From positions 1 through 50,025 of the forward strand of contig JAQUMB010000004.1 of assembly GCA_028718325.1 (NCBI GenBank): a stretch of DNA of 50,025 nt, given 5' to 3'. Of this stretch, positions 48,037-50,025 are shown one piece after another. Source of the stretch: Patescibacteria group bacterium (lineage in GTDB: Bacteria > Patescibacteriota > CPR2 > UBA1875 > CAIMLA01). Below the pieces are notes generated by a model, which saw only the letters and a program-made list of their open reading frames with translations, did not search any database and was not told the origin of the DNA. Position 1 is the first letter of the stretch. Each line of letters opens with the position of its first letter. The position numbers and the translations under genes were made by a program.

Positions 48037-49743
48037 ATGACTGTAAATGAAATAAGACAAAAATTTATTAATTATTTCGAAAGTAAGGACCATAAACTCA
48101 TGCCTTCCTCTTCTTTGATACCCAAAGATGATCCGTCGGTTTTGATTACGACCGCTGGAATGCAACAGTTCAAAAGGTGGTTTTCCAATGAAATAAAACC
48201 AGCATACAAAAGAACAGTGACGATTCAAAAATGTGTTCGAACAAACGATATTGAGGAAATCGGAGACGAAACTCACTTAAGTTTTTTTGAGATGCTAGGA
48301 AACTTTTCTTTCGGTGATTATTTCAAAAAGGAAGCTATTGAATGGGGCTTGGACTTTGTTGAAAAGGAGCTAAAGGTAGATCGATCCCGGATTTGGGTTT
48401 CAATTTTTGCAGGGGATGACAAGACACCTAGAGACAATGAATCAGAAGAAATATGGAAATCATTGGGCATAACAGATATCAGGGAATTTGGTCGGAAAGA
48501 TAACTTTTGGGGACCGACAGGAACAGAGGGGGCTTGTGGCCCAACAAGCGAAATATATGTAGATGACGTTGAGGTTTGGAATCTGGTCTTTAATGAATAT
48601 TATATGCAACCCGAAGGGGTTTTATTTCCACTTGACTCAAAAGGAGTGGATACAGGGGCTGGGCTGGAACGGGTTGCAGCTACAATAAATAACCTGAAAA
48701 ATGTCTTCGAGACAGATGAGTTAGTCCAGATTATTACTATTATCAGAGAACTGGCAAACAAACAAGACAATAAGGCTGAAAAAATAATCACTGACCATCT
48801 CAGAGGTGCTGTATTTATGCTAGCTGATGGAATCAGACCATCGAATCTAGATAGGGGCTATACTCTTCGTCGAGTTATTCGCCGAGCGATCCGTTATGGA
48901 AAACTGATTGGCATTAGCGAACAAAATATGTGTTCAAAAATTGCAGACAAAATTATTGATATATATTCATCAAATTATCCAAACTTGAAATCCGAAAAAA
49001 GTAAAATAATAAGTGAATTAGATATAGAGGAAAATAAATTTTTAAATTTGATTGATCAGGGACTTGCTGAGTTGAAAAAAAAGTCTTCAATCAATGGGAA
49101 AGAAGCTTTTGAATTATTCTCAACAAAAGGGATGCCGTTTGAGTTAACGCTGGAAATTGCCAAAGAGGAAAATATTGTAGTTAGTGATAGAGCACAAGCA
49201 GAATTTGAAGCAGAATTTGAAAAACATCAGGAAGTATCTAAAGGCGGATTGGAGAAGAAATTTGCCGGTGGTTTGGAAAATAAAGACGATCCAAAGATAA
49301 TCAGACTCCATACAGCAGCTCACCTGATGTTAGCGGCAATGAGAGAGCTCTTGGGTCCTCAAGTCCATCAAAAAGGCTCAAATATAACAGCAGAAAGGCT
49401 ACGGTTTGATTTCTCGTATCCTGAAAAACTTACAGACGAACAAAAGAAAGAAATTGAAGATTGGGTAAACGACAAAATTGAAAAAAAATTAAATGTATAT
49501 GTTGTTGAAACAGATCCAAAAACCGCTAAAGAAAAAGGGGCGGAAGGCGAATTCGATGCCAGATATGGAGATAAAACGACAGTATACTCAATTGGTGGAG
49601 ACATAGATTCAAAAACCGCGGTTTCCAAAGAAATCTGCGGTGGCCCTCATGTCAAAAATACTGCGGAAGTGGGCCATTTTCGAATAAAGAAAGAAGAATC
49701 GTCTTCTGCGGGGGTCAGAAGAATAAAAGCAGTCCTTGAATAA
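48037..49743 (+). CDS. alaS: Alanyl-tRNA synthetase lacking the C-terminal C-Ala region
   Basis: It charges tRNA-Ala and edits mischarged Ser/Gly. The 568-residue protein has the class II core (ITTAGMQQF, LGNFSFGDYFK, WGPTGTEGACGP, VDTGAGLERVAA), the tRNA-recognition helices (LRRVIRRAIRYGKLIG) and the editing domain with HTAAHLM and ICGGPHV zinc/active-site residues, ending EVGHFRIKKEESSSAGVRRIKAVLE in two blocks. The usual DHHA1/C-Ala tail, which would bring it to about 870 residues, is missing. A real stop, a terminator and another gene follow immediately, so the protein seems naturally short. The frame is open from 48010 but the family start MTVNEIRQKF and the promoter fix 48037. Confidence 0.95.
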   Translation: MTVNEIRQKFINYFESKDHKLMPSSSLIPKDDPSVLITTAGMQQFKRWFSNEIKPAYKRTVTIQKCVRTNDIEEIGDETHLSFFEMLGNFSFGDYFKKEAIEWGLDFVEKELKVDRSRIWVSIFAGDDKTPRDNESEEIWKSLGITDIREFGRKDNFWGPTGTEGACGPTSEIYVDDVEVWNLVFNEYYMQPEGVLFPLDSKGVDTGAGLERVAATINNLKNVFETDELVQIITIIRELANKQDNKAEKIITDHLRGAVFMLADGIRPSNLDRGYTLRRVIRRAIRYGKLIGISEQNMCSKIADKIIDIYSSNYPNLKSEKSKIISELDIEENKFLNLIDQGLAELKKKSSINGKEAFELFSTKGMPFELTLEIAKEENIVVSDRAQAEFEAEFEKHQEVSKGGLEKKFAGGLENKDDPKIIRLHTAAHLMLAAMRELLGPQVHQKGSNITAERLRFDFSYPEKLTDEQKKEIEDWVNDKIEKKLNVYVVETDPKTAKEKGAEGEFDARYGDKTTVYSIGGDIDSKTAVSKEICGGPHVKNTAEVGHFRIKKEESSSAGVRRIKAVLE

Positions 49744-49745
49744 GA

Positions 49746-49774
49746 TTGTGTTTTGAACTATTTTTGCCTACAAT
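49746..49774 (+). promoter_or_regulatory. Candidate promoter of the FtsA/PilM-like gene
   Basis: TTGTGT (49746-49751), a 17-base spacer and TACAAT (49769-49774). The -10 lies inside the stem-loop at 49765-49786, so terminator and promoter overlap. Confidence 0.45.
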
Positions 49775-49790
49775 GTTAGGTAGGCATTTT
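49765..49790 (+). terminator. Terminator after alaS, overlapping the next promoter
   Basis: TGCCTAC (49765-49771) pairs with GTAGGCA (49780-49786) and is flanked by T-runs on the right (TTTT) and the left. It ends 7 bases before the next ATG. Confidence 0.65.
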
Positions 49791-49793
49791 TAT

Positions 49794-50025
49794 ATGAAAT
49801 TAGTTGATAAATACTTAAAAAAAGAACCAAAAGTTCCTCATTATGTCGCCTTAGACATCGGTACAGAATTTGTTAAAGCGCTTATTTTCAAAATCGTTGA
49901 TGGCAAAGGAGTGGTAGTCGGTGCTGGACGGCAAAGACAGCGTCTCGGTGACATGCATGGAGGAGCAGTGACTGATATTGCCGGAGTTGTCGAGAATTGT
50001 TCTCATGCCCTGGATAGAGCAGAAG
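49794..50025 (+). CDS. FtsA/PilM-like actin-fold ATPase, N-terminal part
   Basis: Only 77 codons are in the window. They read MKLVDKYLKKEPKVPHYVAL followed by DIGTEFVKALIFKIVDGKG, the phosphate-1 strand-loop-strand of the actin/Hsp70 fold as in FtsA and PilM. Then comes VVVGAGRQRQRLGDMHGG and DIAGVVENCSHALDRAE, resembling the beginning of the SHS2 insertion. In FtsA this protein tethers the division ring to the membrane; in PilM it is the cytoplasmic part of the type IV pilus machine. The visible part does not decide between them. Confidence 0.7.
   Translation, partial: MKLVDKYLKKEPKVPHYVALDIGTEFVKALIFKIVDGKGVVVGAGRQRQRLGDMHGGAVTDIAGVVENCSHALDRAE

Noticed and set aside
1-50025. CRISPR array, prophage or insertion sequence
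   Set aside because: I see no regular spaced repeats, cas genes, transposase, integrase or phage structural genes in the window.

Overview
The window is a gene-dense bacterial segment with an AT-rich core. It most resembles a Patescibacteria/CPR-type genome, which is an inference. The points in favour are a compact MetRS with no C-terminal tRNA-binding extension, an AlaRS that stops after its editing region, many small membrane or secreted proteins of no recognisable family, a fermentative glycolysis-to-acetate gene set, and a wall-active G5/Rpf-like protein that fits a monoderm envelope. TGA is an ordinary stop codon (for example at the ends of 28450-28686 and 33667-33936), which argues against the recoded Gracilibacteria/SR1 lineages.

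Layout. Positions 1-5000 hold mostly small orphan genes, each with its own promoter, ribosome binding site and hairpin, around one family-4 glycosyltransferase. Positions 5000-5520 hold a tRNA-Glu(TTC) gene on the minus strand plus partial copies of its 3' end. Positions 5638-20364 are the lower glycolytic block (gap, pgk, tpiA, fba, ppsA, eno, gpmI), interrupted by a membrane-anchored Clp/Hsp100 ATPase with a degenerate first ATPase domain, a tail-anchored zinc-ribbon protein and membrane proteins. Positions 20374-23974 hold a PfkB-family kinase and four single-pass or exported proteins. Positions 24013-28686 encode ADP-forming acetyl-CoA synthetase and a four-subunit 2-oxoacid:ferredoxin oxidoreductase. 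After one more orphan gene (28753-29181), positions 29344-38048 hold pcrA, the G5/Rpf-like protein, rsmA, acylphosphatase, rsmI, metG, an MFS-like protein and tatD. Positions 38114-40818 hold an SH3 protein and a Phd-like regulator fused into a nifS-iscU operon. Positions 40826-44846 are a copper block (CsoR operator, csoR, a HMA/DsbD-like/cupredoxin fusion, copA). Positions 44869-47473 hold a CvpA-CAP fusion, a DUF218 protein and mnmA. The window ends with an orphan gene behind a consensus promoter, alaS, and the start of an FtsA/PilM-like gene.

How the genes work together. Triose phosphates pass through GAPDH, PGK, GpmI and enolase to PEP. PpsA links PEP and pyruvate. KorABCD could oxidise pyruvate to acetyl-CoA and reduced ferredoxin, and ADP-forming acetyl-CoA synthetase would recover ATP from acetyl-CoA. 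No pyruvate kinase or classical phosphofructokinase is seen here.

Regulation. Sigma70-type promoters can be read by eye in many gaps. Several lie only 6-10 bases before a start codon without a Shine-Dalgarno sequence (9577, 18146, 18841, 29344, 44869, 48037), which predicts leaderless mRNAs. The orphan genes instead have 20-90 base leaders and strong Shine-Dalgarno sequences. The observations I rate highest are the membrane-anchored Clp ATPase, the Phd-like regulator with a 12-bp palindrome before nifS-iscU, the recurring orphan-gene architecture, and the leaderless promoter class.
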